A stretch of 64,000 bases of DNA from assembly GCF_025989125.1 (NCBI RefSeq), contig NZ_JAPDNR010000001.1, forward strand, positions 3,516,301 to 3,580,300, in the 5' to 3' direction. Of this stretch, positions 1 to 8,528 are shown piece after piece. This DNA is from Chitinophaga nivalis. GTDB lineage: Bacteria > Bacteroidota > Bacteroidia > Chitinophagales > Chitinophagaceae. Within the stretch, counting starts at the first letter, position 1. Each line of letters begins with the position of its first letter. The notes beneath the pieces were generated by a model. It was not told the DNA's origin, did not search any database, and saw only the letters and a program-made list of their open reading frames with translations. A program made the position numbers and the translations under genes.

Positions 1-717
1 GATAAGATGAAAGAAATAGTATCGGTGTTGAAACAGTTCAATGGCTTTCATTATTTCGATGAAATGAGCGATATGATTGCCCGCCTGGAGAATAACCTGT
101 ACAAATCAGGGCCGCAGCACCGGAGCTGTATCCAGCTGGAGAACAATCACCGGCTGCAGGGCCTGGAGCACATCAATGGATTATATCAGGCGGCCTTGCA
201 TCGCAAAGCGTTGCTGCTGGAATATAAATCTTTCAAAGCGGCGAAGGCAAAGGAACATATCTGTTATCCCTATCTGCTGAAAGAATACCGTAACCGCTGG
301 TTCTTGCTCGCTCGCACCAAAAATGCGCCGCAACTGCAAACCATGGCGCTCGACAGGATTATCAGCTTTCAGGAATTACCCCGCGAAAAGTTCATGGATT
401 ATGACGGCGTAGACTTCGAACAGTATTATGCAAATGTTATCGGCGTCACAAAATCAGAAAAAGAAGTACCGCACAAAGTAGTCCTGCAAATAGACCAGCC
501 GCATGCTCCCTATGTATTAACCAAGCCGCTGCATGCTTCTCAGGAGCTGCTGGCAGAAACACCGGAACATATTATTATCCGTATTGAAGTGATCTGTAAC
601 TATGAACTGGAGCGGGAAATACTGGGTTTCGGCGATTATATCAAAGTGCTTTCGCCGCGTTCGCTGGCAACACGTATACAAAAAAGACTGGAACAGGCTG
701 CCGCCAGATATAAATAA
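1..717 (+). CDS. WYL-domain transcriptional regulator, 5' end cut by window
   Basis: The reading frame is open through base 1, so the gene probably begins upstream and the first ATG at 7 is likely internal. The visible 238 residues match the ligand-sensing half of YafY/PafC-type regulators: a central WYL domain (about residues 55-125, with the H-CYPYLLKEYRNRWFLLAR core typical of the fold) followed by a WCX-like C-terminal extension (about 150-235, ending in the SPRSLATRIQKRLEQ helix). The N-terminal winged-helix DNA-binding domain expected in this family would lie outside the window. Such proteins regulate transcription, often in response to nucleic acid or small ligands; the target is not inferable here. 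The gene ends 36 bp before the HPP-family gene, but a good promoter motif in that gap suggests the two are separately expressed. Confidence 0.85.
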   Translation, partial: DKMKEIVSVLKQFNGFHYFDEMSDMIARLENNLYKSGPQHRSCIQLENNHRLQGLEHINGLYQAALHRKALLLEYKSFKAAKAKEHICYPYLLKEYRNRWFLLARTKNAPQLQTMALDRIISFQELPREKFMDYDGVDFEQYYANVIGVTKSEKEVPHKVVLQIDQPHAPYVLTKPLHASQELLAETPEHIIIRIEVICNYELEREILGFGDYIKVLSPRSLATRIQKRLEQAAARYK

Positions 718-725
718 GGATTGAT

Positions 726-733
726 TACTTTTG
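726..733 (+). promoter_or_regulatory. Putative -7 box for HPP-family gene
   Basis: TACTTTTG fits the Bacteroidota -7 consensus TAnnTTTG and lies 20 bp before the ATG at 753. No convincing TTTG -33 element is seen about 19 bp further upstream, so the assignment is tentative. Confidence 0.35.
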
Positions 734-752
734 CGGCGCTGAAATCAAAAGG

Positions 753-1316
753 ATGAAACATAAAATCAAACGTACTTTCCGGGTGGCACGTTACGTCATG
801 TACCGGGAAACACTCATCGATAAAAAAAATATCTATTGGTCTTTCATAGGCGCCTTTATTGGAATCGCCAGTATAGGCCTGCTCAGTCACTACTACCTGG
901 CAGTAAAGGATAATCTTTTCCTGATCGGCTCTTTCGGCGCTTCTGCGGTACTGATTTACGGGCATACCCAAAGTCCGCTGGCGCAGCCACGTAATCTGGT
1001 AGGGGGGCATATCTTAAGTGCGCTGGTAGGCGTTACTATCCGCTACCTGGTACCGTGGCCGGAGTGGCAGTGGCTGGCCTGCGCCATCGCTGTGGCCTTA
1101 TCGCTGATCGTGATGCAGATCACCAAAACCGTACATCCGCCCGGCGGCGCTACCGCTTTGCTGGCCATTGCAGGATCGCCTGCCATCAGCAAACTGGGTT
1201 ACTGGTATGTATTATCTCCTGTAGCCAGCGGAGTGGCTATCATGCTTCTTATTGCCGTTGTTGTCAATAACATGACCGATATACGCCAATATCCCGACCG
1301 GGGTCGTTGGTGGTAA
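753..1316 (+). CDS. HPP family integral membrane protein
   Basis: A 187-residue protein with four hydrophobic helices (about residues 27-45, 50-70, 92-120 and 145-172) and the signature H128-P-P130 in the context KTVHPPGGATALL that names the family. It is an inner-membrane protein. In cyanobacteria and chloroplasts HPP proteins have been linked to nitrite transport, but in heterotrophic Bacteroidota the substrate is not established. It stands alone and is closed by a strong terminator directly after the stop codon. The length fits the short, single-domain form without CBS domains. Family assignment is firm; function is not. Confidence 0.85.
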   Translation: MKHKIKRTFRVARYVMYRETLIDKKNIYWSFIGAFIGIASIGLLSHYYLAVKDNLFLIGSFGASAVLIYGHTQSPLAQPRNLVGGHILSALVGVTIRYLVPWPEWQWLACAIAVALSLIVMQITKTVHPPGGATALLAIAGSPAISKLGYWYVLSPVASGVAIMLLIAVVVNNMTDIRQYPDRGRWW

Positions 1317-1342
1317 TATAATAACCGGTACGCCGGTATAGC

Positions 1343-1379
1343 AAATCCCCCATCGTAACGGTGCGATGGGGGATTTTTT
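1343..1379 (+). terminator. Intrinsic terminator after HPP gene
   Basis: A 13-bp perfect stem (1343-1355 paired with 1364-1376, loop of 8) is followed by a T run to 1379. It lies 26 bp after the HPP stop codon and before the convergent serine hydrolase gene. Confidence 0.85.
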
Positions 1380-1407
1380 ATGTAGTATTATCAGTTCCCG
1401 GATGGAT

Positions 1408-2829
1408 TTACTTACGCGTCATCGGCGTGCTGTTGCCGTTTTGGTGCAAGGTGAGTTTTACCCCGCGGCCGGTAGCATCCCGTGTAAACGTTAAGCGTGC
1501 ATCTACGGTTGTATAAAAGAAGGTATCTGCGGAAGAAGGATAGATGCGGAAAAAATCCTGTCCGGTCAGTTGGGCCTGCAGATGCTGTTGTTTTAGTACC
1601 ACCGTCATGCTGAATGCCGGATGCCCGTCTACTTCGTATACCCCTTCCAGTTGTTGCAAGGCTGTTTCCGGTACCGCTGCGGTACGTGGGTGGGTAACCA
1701 GCGGAGGTAAGGTGTAGGGCCGGCCTTCCAGGATGTTTTCCACGGCTACTGCTACCTGATTGATATCCGCCTGCGGGGTATGGTTGGTCAGCAAAATGGT
1801 GACCTGCTTTTTATCGGGGTATCGTACCATCAGATGTACATAGCCACCCAGCCCGCCGTTATGCCAGACGTTGATCCGGTTGCCGGTAGTAGGAGAGATG
1901 ATCCAGCCAAAGCCGTATTTGAAAAATTCCTTCACATTGCTGAAGCCTTCTTTCAGGGTAACCGGTGCAAACGCTTCCTGCAGCGTACTTTGCTTTAATA
2001 GTTGTTCCGTATACAGCGCATCATCCCATTTCAGCAGATCTATAACATTACTGCTGATGCCATAAGGCCCTGCTATGCCATCCATGATAAAAGAATACCG
2101 GTTGTCGGTACTATCCGGTTCCTGAAAGGCATTGATATCCGGATTCCAGGCATAGCTCAGGGCATAGTTGGGGAGTGGCTTTGCGGCGCTGCGCCGGGAA
2201 TATACCTGTGTTGTAGTCATACCTGCCGGTTTAAAAAGATGTTGTTGCAGGTAGGTGGCAAAGGATTGCTGCGATACCTGTTCCACAATGTCGGCCAGCA
2301 GCAGATAGTTGCTGTTGGAATACTGGTAGGCGGTACCCGGTGCAAACGCTATGTTGCCGCCTTTATTCCGCAATAGTTTCCGGATATCCGCATTGTGATG
2401 GATAAAGCCGGGATCCATCTGGCTGCTGTTCCAGGCCAGAAAATCCGGGATACCACTGGTGTGTGTCAGCAGGTGCCGGATGGTCACCCCCGGAAACGGC
2501 AGCTCCGGAAAATAATGCCGCAGCGAGTCATCATATTGCAGCTTCCCTTTTTCTTTGAGTTGCATGATCGCTACGGCGGTAAACTGTTTGGCAACAGACG
2601 CTATCTCAAAAAGCGTCTGCGCATTTAAAGGTGTCTTTTTTTCCTGGTTGGCATACCCGATAGAACGTTGATAAACAGGCCGTCCGTTTTCGGCCACTAA
2701 TACACTGCCATTAAAGTTTTGGCGGTGCTCGAGGGAGTCAAATAAATTTTTAAATGACGCCTTTTTGTCTTGTGCGCCTGCTGTTAATGAAACGCTAAAA
2801 AGCAGGCCCAGTAAGGATCTCATTTGCAT
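1408..2829 (-). CDS. Serine hydrolase, beta-lactamase/class C PBP-like family
   Basis: A 473-residue exported protein: a signal peptide (ending near ...LTAGAQ, residue 20) and a beta-lactamase-related catalytic domain (about 30-370) with the three expected motifs, S78-V-A-K81 (nucleophile Ser and general-base Lys), Y170-S-N172 and H323-N-G325 in the place of KTG. A C-terminal domain of about 90 residues (about 375-473) resembles the DUF3471-like beta domain common in Bacteroidota homologues. Members are esterases, D-aminopeptidases or beta-lactam-inert hydrolases acting in the periplasm. Beta-lactam resistance should not be assumed. A second ATG two codons downstream would give a more typical signal peptide. 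It is transcribed divergently from the small membrane-protein pair starting at 2966. Confidence 0.88.
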   Translation of the reverse strand: MQMRSLLGLLFSVSLTAGAQDKKASFKNLFDSLEHRQNFNGSVLVAENGRPVYQRSIGYANQEKKTPLNAQTLFEIASVAKQFTAVAIMQLKEKGKLQYDDSLRHYFPELPFPGVTIRHLLTHTSGIPDFLAWNSSQMDPGFIHHNADIRKLLRNKGGNIAFAPGTAYQYSNSNYLLLADIVEQVSQQSFATYLQQHLFKPAGMTTTQVYSRRSAAKPLPNYALSYAWNPDINAFQEPDSTDNRYSFIMDGIAGPYGISSNVIDLLKWDDALYTEQLLKQSTLQEAFAPVTLKEGFSNVKEFFKYGFGWIISPTTGNRINVWHNGGLGGYVHLMVRYPDKKQVTILLTNHTPQADINQVAVAVENILEGRPYTLPPLVTHPRTAAVPETALQQLEGVYEVDGHPAFSMTVVLKQQHLQAQLTGQDFFRIYPSSADTFFYTTVDARLTFTRDATGRGVKLTLHQNGNSTPMTRK

Positions 2830-2897
2830 GGTTGTAGGTTATGAACCCCAATATAAAAAGGTGGCCAGACCTATCAAAAAAAAGTTTTTAACTATTT

Positions 2898-2943
2898 AAA
2901 CTTTCAATAAATTTTGAAAATTCGGAAAGTTTGAATAATTTTA
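2898..2943 (+). promoter_or_regulatory. Promoter and inverted repeat upstream of the membrane-protein pair
   Basis: A TTTG (2913-2916) followed after 19 bp by TAATTTTA (2936-2943, one mismatch to TAnnTTTG) forms a plausible Bacteroidota promoter 22 bp before the ATG at 2966. A perfect 8-bp inverted repeat (AAACTTTC 2898-2905, GAAAGTTT 2925-2932) brackets the -33 element and could be an operator shared with the divergent serine hydrolase gene. Confidence 0.4.
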
Positions 2944-2965
2944 CACCGAAAGTAAACGCCTTGAT

Positions 2966-3325
2966 ATGAACATCCTTGCTTACTTTATTTACCTTTTCAT
3001 CACCTATATCATTACCGTCAGGGTAGGCTGGCTTTTTTACCGCAACGGCCGGATCTTTATCCTCACTTTACTCCGGCAAAATGTTCCGCTCACAGATGCT
3101 ATCAACAAATTGTTGCTCACAGGTTATTATTTACTCAACCTGGGCTACACTACCCTGATGATCAGCACCTGGCACACCATCATCACCTGGACGGCATTGC
3201 TGGAAAGTATTATTACCATGACAGGTACTATCCTGCTCACCCTGGCGCTCATGCATTTTTTTAATATGCTGGTCATCTACCTGATCAGTAAAAAAACAAC
3301 CACATTCCATCATTTAAAACAGTAG
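2966..3325 (+). CDS. Small multi-pass membrane protein A of a paralogous pair
   Basis: A 119-residue hydrophobic protein of unknown function with about three membrane helices (residues 4-24, 52-70 and 83-108). It carries the phrase NKLLLTGYYLLNLGY, which recurs nearly unchanged in the next gene, so the two genes are tandem paralogues. They are separated by only 3 bp and must be cotranscribed. No catalytic motif is visible. The charged segment between helices one and two (about residues 25-48) and the YLLNLG core may be the functional part. No recognised family could be assigned. Confidence 0.75.
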   Translation: MNILAYFIYLFITYIITVRVGWLFYRNGRIFILTLLRQNVPLTDAINKLLLTGYYLLNLGYTTLMISTWHTIITWTALLESIITMTGTILLTLALMHFFNMLVIYLISKKTTTFHHLKQ

Positions 3326-3328
3326 TAT

Positions 3329-3709
3329 ATGTATCCCAACTTCAACTTCACTGCCTACCTGATTTACCTGCCTGTTGTAATTGTGCTGACCTGGTTTGTG
3401 GCACACACCCTGTTTAAAAACAGTAAAGTATTTATGCTGGATATTTTCCATGGTAAGGAAGATATTGCGGCAGCCACCAACAAACTGTTTGAAACCGGCT
3501 TTTACCTGCTAAATCTCGGCTTCGCACTCTGGATCATGGAAATAGTCCGGGATGTGGCGGATGGCCGTATTATGCTGGAAATACTCAGTGCTAAAATAGG
3601 CGGCTTCTGTGTATACCTGGGCCTCATGCTATTCCTGAACCTGTACCTCTTTTTCCGGGGCAGAAGAATTGCCCGGACCAAAGTAACCGTGCCCCCTGTA
3701 CAACAATAA
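3329..3709 (+). CDS. Small multi-pass membrane protein B of a paralogous pair
   Basis: A 126-residue membrane protein, paralogue of the preceding gene: aligned blocks include the N-terminal YLIYLPVV helix, the F..L.IF segment and NKLFETGFYLLNLGF. It has three to four predicted helices and a basic C-terminal tail (RGRRIARTK) that by the positive-inside rule would face the cytoplasm. The 3-bp spacing to the upstream gene and the shared fold suggest the two products form a heteromeric membrane complex; that is inference. A strong terminator follows. Confidence 0.75.
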   Translation: MYPNFNFTAYLIYLPVVIVLTWFVAHTLFKNSKVFMLDIFHGKEDIAAATNKLFETGFYLLNLGFALWIMEIVRDVADGRIMLEILSAKIGGFCVYLGLMLFLNLYLFFRGRRIARTKVTVPPVQQ

Positions 3710-3722
3710 TCTACGATATCCG

Positions 3723-3777
3723 GCTGCCGGGTACGATGGGTCTGCATTGGCAGCCATTGTACCCGGCGGCTTTTTTT
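3723..3777 (+). terminator. Intrinsic terminator after membrane-protein pair
   Basis: A 17-bp stem with two G-U pairs (3723-3739 with 3754-3770) is followed by seven T residues (3771-3777). Confidence 0.85.
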
Positions 3778-3887
3778 ATTCCTTATTTTTCCGGGAGCAT
3801 GATTTGCATTTTCAAAAAAAATACGCGTTCTTTATACGCTTATTATCAATATATCAGCCAGCCTGTATATAAATCTTGAACTGAACA

Positions 3888-6800
3888 ATGAAAGCAAAAG
3901 TATTATTAGCAACCCTCACTGCTTTATGCTTAAAGGGGTGGGCGCAGGAATTACCTGCGGAGCTACAGACGCCGGAAGTGGTGTCTGTCAACAGGATGCC
4001 GATGCGGGCATCTTCTTTCGCGTATGAAAATCTGCCACTCGCACAGCAACAGGAAAAGGAGAAATCCACTTTTTTCCTGTCTCTCAACGGCGCCTGGAAA
4101 TTCAACTGGGTACAGGATCCGCGCAAACGGCCGGCCGATTTCTACAAAACAGATTTTAATGACGCCGCCTGGACTACCTTCAAAGTGCCGGCCAACTGGG
4201 AAGTAAATGGGTATGGTTTACCTATCTACGTCAATCATCCCTATGAATTTACCGGCCGTACCAAAATGGGCGCTGCCCTGAAACCACCTTACGATATTCC
4301 GGTAGATAATAACCCGGTAGGTTCTTACCGTAAAAAAATCACCCTCCCGCAAAACTGGGATGGAAGGCAGGTATTCATTCACCTCGGCGCCGTGAAATCC
4401 GCATTTTACATTTGGGTGAATGGCGAAAAGGTAGGTTACAGTGAAGACAGTAAACTGGCCGCTGAATTTGATATCACCAAATATGTGAAGCCAGGCGAAA
4501 ACCTGATCGCTTTACAGGTATACCGCTGGAGTGATGGCTCCTACCTGGAATGCCAGGACATGTGGCGTATCTCCGGTATCGAAAGGGAAGTATACCTGTA
4601 TGCGACCCCCAAACTGGATGTAAGGGATTTTAAAGTAATGTCCGGTCTTGATAAAACCTATACCAACGGGGTTTTTCAGGTGAACATGGAAGTCAATAAC
4701 TACCGGATGGATCGCAAAACCAATCATAGCAAACCGGATACTTTTGCGGTAGCGATTGAACTGACCGATGCCAATGGTAAAACCATTTTCAAAGACGAAA
4801 CAAAGGGCGTACAAAAAGTGCTCGGCAACTATAAAACAGACCTGCATTTCGAAAAGGAAATTCCACAGGTAAAAACCTGGTCTGCCGAAACGCCTTATCT
4901 GTATACGTTGTACATCACCCTGAAAGATAAAGCAGGCAACATCCTGCAGGTGATTCCACAAAAAGTAGGTTTCCGTTCCGTAGAAATCAAAGACCGCAAC
5001 TTCCTCGTCAATGGCAAAAGGGTATTCCTGAAAGGAGTGAACCGCCATGAACACAATGCTACCCAGGGCCATACCCTCACCCGCGAAGACATGCGGAAGG
5101 ATATGGAAATGATGAAAAAACTCAACGTCAATGCCGTACGCCACTCACACTATCCGCCGGATCCTTACTGGATGCAACTGTGCGATGAGTATGGCCTGTA
5201 CGTCATCGATGAAGCCAACATCGAATCACATGGCCGTTACTACGATCTCGGCTACACGCTGGCAAATGATAAACAATGGCGTGTACCACACCTGCAACGC
5301 GTATTGCGGATGTATGAAAGAGATAAAAACCATCCGGCAGTAGTTACCTGGTCATTGGGTAATGAAGCTGGTAACGGTACCAACTTCTACGAGGCCTACG
5401 ACTGGCTGAAAGTACATGATACCCGCCCGGTACAATACGAACGTGCAGAAGAAGATTATAACACCGACATCATTGTGCCACAGTATCCGGATCCGGACTG
5501 GCTGAAAGAATATGCAAAGTCTAACCCCGACCGGCCGCTGATCATGAGCGAATACGCACATATCATGGGTAATAGCCTGGGTAACTTCCGCGAATACTGG
5601 ACGGCGATAGAAAACCATCCTTATCTGCAAGGAGGCTTCATCTGGGAATGGATAGACCAGGGCATCGACACCGTTAAAAATGGTAAGCGTATCCTGGCCT
5701 ATGGCGGCGACTTCCCGCTGAGTGGCCCGGTAAATGAAGCGTTTAGCGATAATAACTTCTGCGTAAAAGGCGTGGTAACCGCGCACCGTGGTTTAACACC
5801 GATGGCCGTAGAAGTAAAACAGATTTATCAGTATATCCATACCACCTGGGAAGGTAATCAGGATATCACCGTACACAATACCTATTTCTTCCGCGACCTG
5901 GCCAACTACCAGCTGAACTGGGAAATCCTGGAAGCAGGAAAAGTGGTGGAAACCGGTACCATCAAAGACCTGAAAGTAGCGCCGCAGCAATCACTGCGTA
6001 TAACCCTTCCCGTTAAAACCACGGCAAAACCAGGGGTAGAACGTTTCCTCAATGTACATTACCTCCTGAAACAACCCGAACCGTTTTTGCCGGCAGGTTA
6101 TGAAGTGGCAGCCGACCAGTTTGCCCTTCATGGCAGTATGGCTGCACCTGCAGTAAATCCTGGCAATGGCGCTTTAACGGTACAGGAAACACCCGGTAAG
6201 GCACTGATCACCGGCAAACAATTCAGCCTCGCATTTGACCTGCAGAAAGGCATCATGAGCAGCTATGTACTGCAGGGCGAACAGTTACTGGAAGAAGGCC
6301 CGCAGCCTGCTTTCTGGCGTGCACCTACCGATAACGATATCGGCGCCGGCTTTAACCATTCCCTGCGTCCATGGCGGGATGCTTTTGCAGCCGGTAAACT
6401 GGTGGAAGCAAAAGTGCAGCAAACAGGAGATCACTACGACGTGATCATCACCAAAGCACTGCTCAACGGCGATGCCACCATCACGCAAACCTTTACCATT
6501 TATGGCGATGGCACCGTGAAAGTCAACAACCGTTTCACGGCAATCAAAGGACAACATCCGTTGTTGTTACGTGTCGGCAACGATGTACAACTGGCGCAGC
6601 AGTTCAGCCAGATCAGCTACTACGGCCGTGGCCCGTGGGAGAATTATTGGGATCGTAAAGCGGCTGCCCTGATTGGTATCTATCAGCAAACCGTCGACAA
6701 CCAGTATTATCCTTATGCCCGCCCGCAGGAAAGCGGCAACAAATCCGATGTACGCTGGGTAACCATGACCAATAAAAAAGGCAAAGGCCTGCGTTTCGAA

Positions 6801-7043
6801 TATGCCGATAGCCTGCTCAACTTCTCCGCATTGCCTTACAGCCTGAATGACCTGGATCCGGAAGCTGATAAAAAACAATATCACTCCGGCGAACTGGTAC
6901 CGCGTAAAACCATTTACATGCACATCGACCTGCAGCAGACGGGTGTACAAGGTATTGACAGCTGGGGCTCCATGCCCATGAAACAATACCGGATTCCTTT
7001 CAGCAATCAGGAATACAGTTATTGGATCAAGCCGATAAAATAA
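3888..7043 (+). CDS. Glycoside hydrolase family 2 beta-galactosidase (LacZ-type)
   Basis: A 1051-residue secreted enzyme with signal peptide (about 1-20, ending ...LKGWAQ). Domains in order: sugar-binding jelly roll (about 50-230), immunoglobulin-like domain (235-345), TIM barrel (347-640), a second Ig-like domain and the C-terminal Bgal_small_N domain (about 780-1048). Catalytic residues are visible: acid/base E493 in TWSLGNEAGNG and nucleophile E555 in IMSEYAHIMGNS. It hydrolyses terminal beta-galactosides in the periplasm. Length equals the usual LacZ-like size. It is a monocistronic gene flanked by terminators and has no SusCD partner nearby. A second GH2 of the same architecture lies at 56318-59428. 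Confidence 0.92.
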   Translation: MKAKVLLATLTALCLKGWAQELPAELQTPEVVSVNRMPMRASSFAYENLPLAQQQEKEKSTFFLSLNGAWKFNWVQDPRKRPADFYKTDFNDAAWTTFKVPANWEVNGYGLPIYVNHPYEFTGRTKMGAALKPPYDIPVDNNPVGSYRKKITLPQNWDGRQVFIHLGAVKSAFYIWVNGEKVGYSEDSKLAAEFDITKYVKPGENLIALQVYRWSDGSYLECQDMWRISGIEREVYLYATPKLDVRDFKVMSGLDKTYTNGVFQVNMEVNNYRMDRKTNHSKPDTFAVAIELTDANGKTIFKDETKGVQKVLGNYKTDLHFEKEIPQVKTWSAETPYLYTLYITLKDKAGNILQVIPQKVGFRSVEIKDRNFLVNGKRVFLKGVNRHEHNATQGHTLTREDMRKDMEMMKKLNVNAVRHSHYPPDPYWMQLCDEYGLYVIDEANIESHGRYYDLGYTLANDKQWRVPHLQRVLRMYERDKNHPAVVTWSLGNEAGNGTNFYEAYDWLKVHDTRPVQYERAEEDYNTDIIVPQYPDPDWLKEYAKSNPDRPLIMSEYAHIMGNSLGNFREYWTAIENHPYLQGGFIWEWIDQGIDTVKNGKRILAYGGDFPLSGPVNEAFSDNNFCVKGVVTAHRGLTPMAVEVKQIYQYIHTTWEGNQDITVHNTYFFRDLANYQLNWEILEAGKVVETGTIKDLKVAPQQSLRITLPVKTTAKPGVERFLNVHYLLKQPEPFLPAGYEVAADQFALHGSMAAPAVNPGNGALTVQETPGKALITGKQFSLAFDLQKGIMSSYVLQGEQLLEEGPQPAFWRAPTDNDIGAGFNHSLRPWRDAFAAGKLVEAKVQQTGDHYDVIITKALLNGDATITQTFTIYGDGTVKVNNRFTAIKGQHPLLLRVGNDVQLAQQFSQISYYGRGPWENYWDRKAAALIGIYQQTVDNQYYPYARPQESGNKSDVRWVTMTNKKGKGLRFEYADSLLNFSALPYSLNDLDPEADKKQYHSGELVPRKTIYMHIDLQQTGVQGIDSWGSMPMKQYRIPFSNQEYSYWIKPIK

Positions 7044-7065
7044 TATAATACCATCCATTATCAGG

Positions 7066-7109
7066 CACCGGGCCTGAGGTAGCAGTAGCTATCTCAGGCC
7101 CGGTGTTTT
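7066..7109 (+). terminator. Intrinsic terminator after GH2 gene
   Basis: A 16-bp GC-rich stem with one G-U pair (7066-7081 with 7090-7105) is followed by TTTT, 23 bp after the beta-galactosidase stop codon. Confidence 0.8.
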
Positions 7110-7217
7110 ATGGCTGGAGGGCCAGCTACAGGCCTGCAGTAATAAGGATAGTGGCGGTATCTTGTTCCCCGGTAGCCAGCGGATGAACGGGGTATCCATC
7201 TATTAAAAATCACTGCT

Positions 7218-7382
7218 ATGAGTAAAGGCAAAGCATTGTATAGCAGTCTTTCCGGTATTCATGACCCTGCGATTTTTAAATCAGGAAGATCGTGGGTAAA
7301 ATTGATAAAAGGCTTACTGCACATTGGGTTTATATGTATCTTTATACTGGTTGCAGCGAGGTTACATGGAGAACAAGCATAA
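7218..7382 (+). CDS. Candidate small membrane protein overlapping the dinB start
   Basis: A 54-codon reading frame starts MSKGKALYSSLSG and contains one hydrophobic helix (about residues 29-47, KGLLHIGFICIFILVAA). It is preceded by a basic stretch (KSGRSWVK), an arrangement typical of small single-pass membrane proteins. Its stop codon overlaps the most likely dinB start (7366) by 17 bp, which would allow translational coupling. No family is recognised and no promoter is convincing, so the evidence is only ORF quality and position. It could be a chance frame. Confidence 0.4.
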   Translation: MSKGKALYSSLSGIHDPAIFKSGRSWVKLIKGLLHIGFICIFILVAARLHGEQA

Positions 7383-8481
7383 TAGTACACAACGTAAAAT
7401 TATTCATATCGATATGGATGCATTCTATGCATCCGTGGAGCAACGGGATCATCCGGAATACCGTGGGAAAGCCATTGTAGTAGGAGGCTCGCCGGAAGGA
7501 AGGGGTGGTGTGGTAGCAACGGCCAGTTATGAAGCACGTAAGTTTGGTGTGCGGTCGGCGATGCCATCCAAAAGAGCGTTGCAGTTATGTCCGCACCTGA
7601 TTTTTGTGCGGCCCAGATTTGATGCCTATAAAGAGGCATCGCGGAAAATACGGGAAATATTTGCCCGTTATACAGACCTGATAGAACCACTGTCACTGGA
7701 TGAAGCTTATCTGGACGTCACCACAGATAAACAACAGATCAGGTCTGCCATCGAAATTGCAAAATTAATTAAACAGGCAATCCGGGATGAACTGCAACTG
7801 ACGGCATCTGCCGGGGTATCTGTCAATAAATTTGTCGCAAAAATAGCTTCTGATCTGAACAAGCCGGATGGCCTTACTTTTATAGGTCCTTCTGCTATTG
7901 AAGCTTTTATGGAGCAGCTGCCGGTGGAAAAATTTCATGGGGTAGGAAAAGTCACAGCAGATAAGATGAAGCGGATGGGATTGTTTACAGGAAAGGATCT
8001 GAAGCAATTATCAGAACAGGAACTGAAATCCCATTTCGGTAAAACAGGCGCTTTTTATTATCGTATTGTAAGAGGAATAGATGACCGCGAAGTACAGCCA
8101 CACCGGGAAACAAAATCGTTGGGAGCAGAAGATACCTTTCCGTATGACCTGACTGAAACAGGAGAGATGCATGCCGAGCTGGAAAAGATCGCCCGCATTG
8201 TATACGAACGTTTACAGCGGTACCAGCTGAAAGGGCGCACAGTGACACTGAAAATAAAGTACAGTGATTTCAGACAGATCACCCGTAATCAATCTTTTGC
8301 ACAACCGGTAGGCGACCTGGAAACAATTATCAGTACGGCGAAACAATTGCTGGCGGCCACCTGGCCGGAAGATAAGCGTATCCGGCTGTTGGGTATTACT
8401 TTATCCAACTTCGGAGAGCTATCGGTTCCGGATAAATACCAGCATCCGGCGCAGTTATCGCTTTTTGATTTTGATGAATAA
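7366..8481 (+). CDS. dinB: DNA polymerase IV (Y-family translesion polymerase)
   Basis: A 371-residue Y-family polymerase. The start at 7366 (MENKH) is preferred over an ATG 14 codons upstream, because it places the palm motif HIDMDAFYASVE (metal ligand D16) at the usual distance from the N terminus. The second catalytic motif is SLDEAYLDV (D112, E113). Fingers and palm span about 1-170, thumb with helix-hairpin-helix about 175-240, and little finger about 245-355. The C terminus QLSLFDFDE resembles a beta-clamp-binding peptide (QLSLF). The enzyme bypasses damaged bases in the cytoplasm. No SOS box could be recognised, and the gene may be cotranscribed with the small ORF upstream. Confidence 0.95.
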   Translation: MENKHNSTQRKIIHIDMDAFYASVEQRDHPEYRGKAIVVGGSPEGRGGVVATASYEARKFGVRSAMPSKRALQLCPHLIFVRPRFDAYKEASRKIREIFARYTDLIEPLSLDEAYLDVTTDKQQIRSAIEIAKLIKQAIRDELQLTASAGVSVNKFVAKIASDLNKPDGLTFIGPSAIEAFMEQLPVEKFHGVGKVTADKMKRMGLFTGKDLKQLSEQELKSHFGKTGAFYYRIVRGIDDREVQPHRETKSLGAEDTFPYDLTETGEMHAELEKIARIVYERLQRYQLKGRTVTLKIKYSDFRQITRNQSFAQPVGDLETIISTAKQLLAATWPEDKRIRLLGITLSNFGELSVPDKYQHPAQLSLFDFDE

Positions 8482-8499
8482 TGATTTCTGTTACCTTTG
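8470..8499 (+). promoter_or_regulatory. Promoter of the first ECF sigma/SusCD operon
   Basis: TTTG at 8470-8473, an 18-bp spacer and TACCTTTG at 8492-8499 match the Bacteroidota housekeeping promoter in both boxes. It overlaps the end of dinB and lies 29 bp before the sigma-factor ATG. Confidence 0.65.
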
Positions 8500-8528
8500 T
8501 CCCTGATTTCACAACTTTTACCGAATAG

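Noticed and set aside
1408..2829. Beta-lactam resistance gene
   Set aside because: The fold is beta-lactamase-like, but the third motif is HNG and the protein has an extra C-terminal domain, as in the many non-resistance serine hydrolases of this phylum.
3888..7043. First GH2 gene as part of the first SusCD locus
   Set aside because: It is enclosed by two terminators and separated from the sigma factor by dinB, so it is an independent gene.
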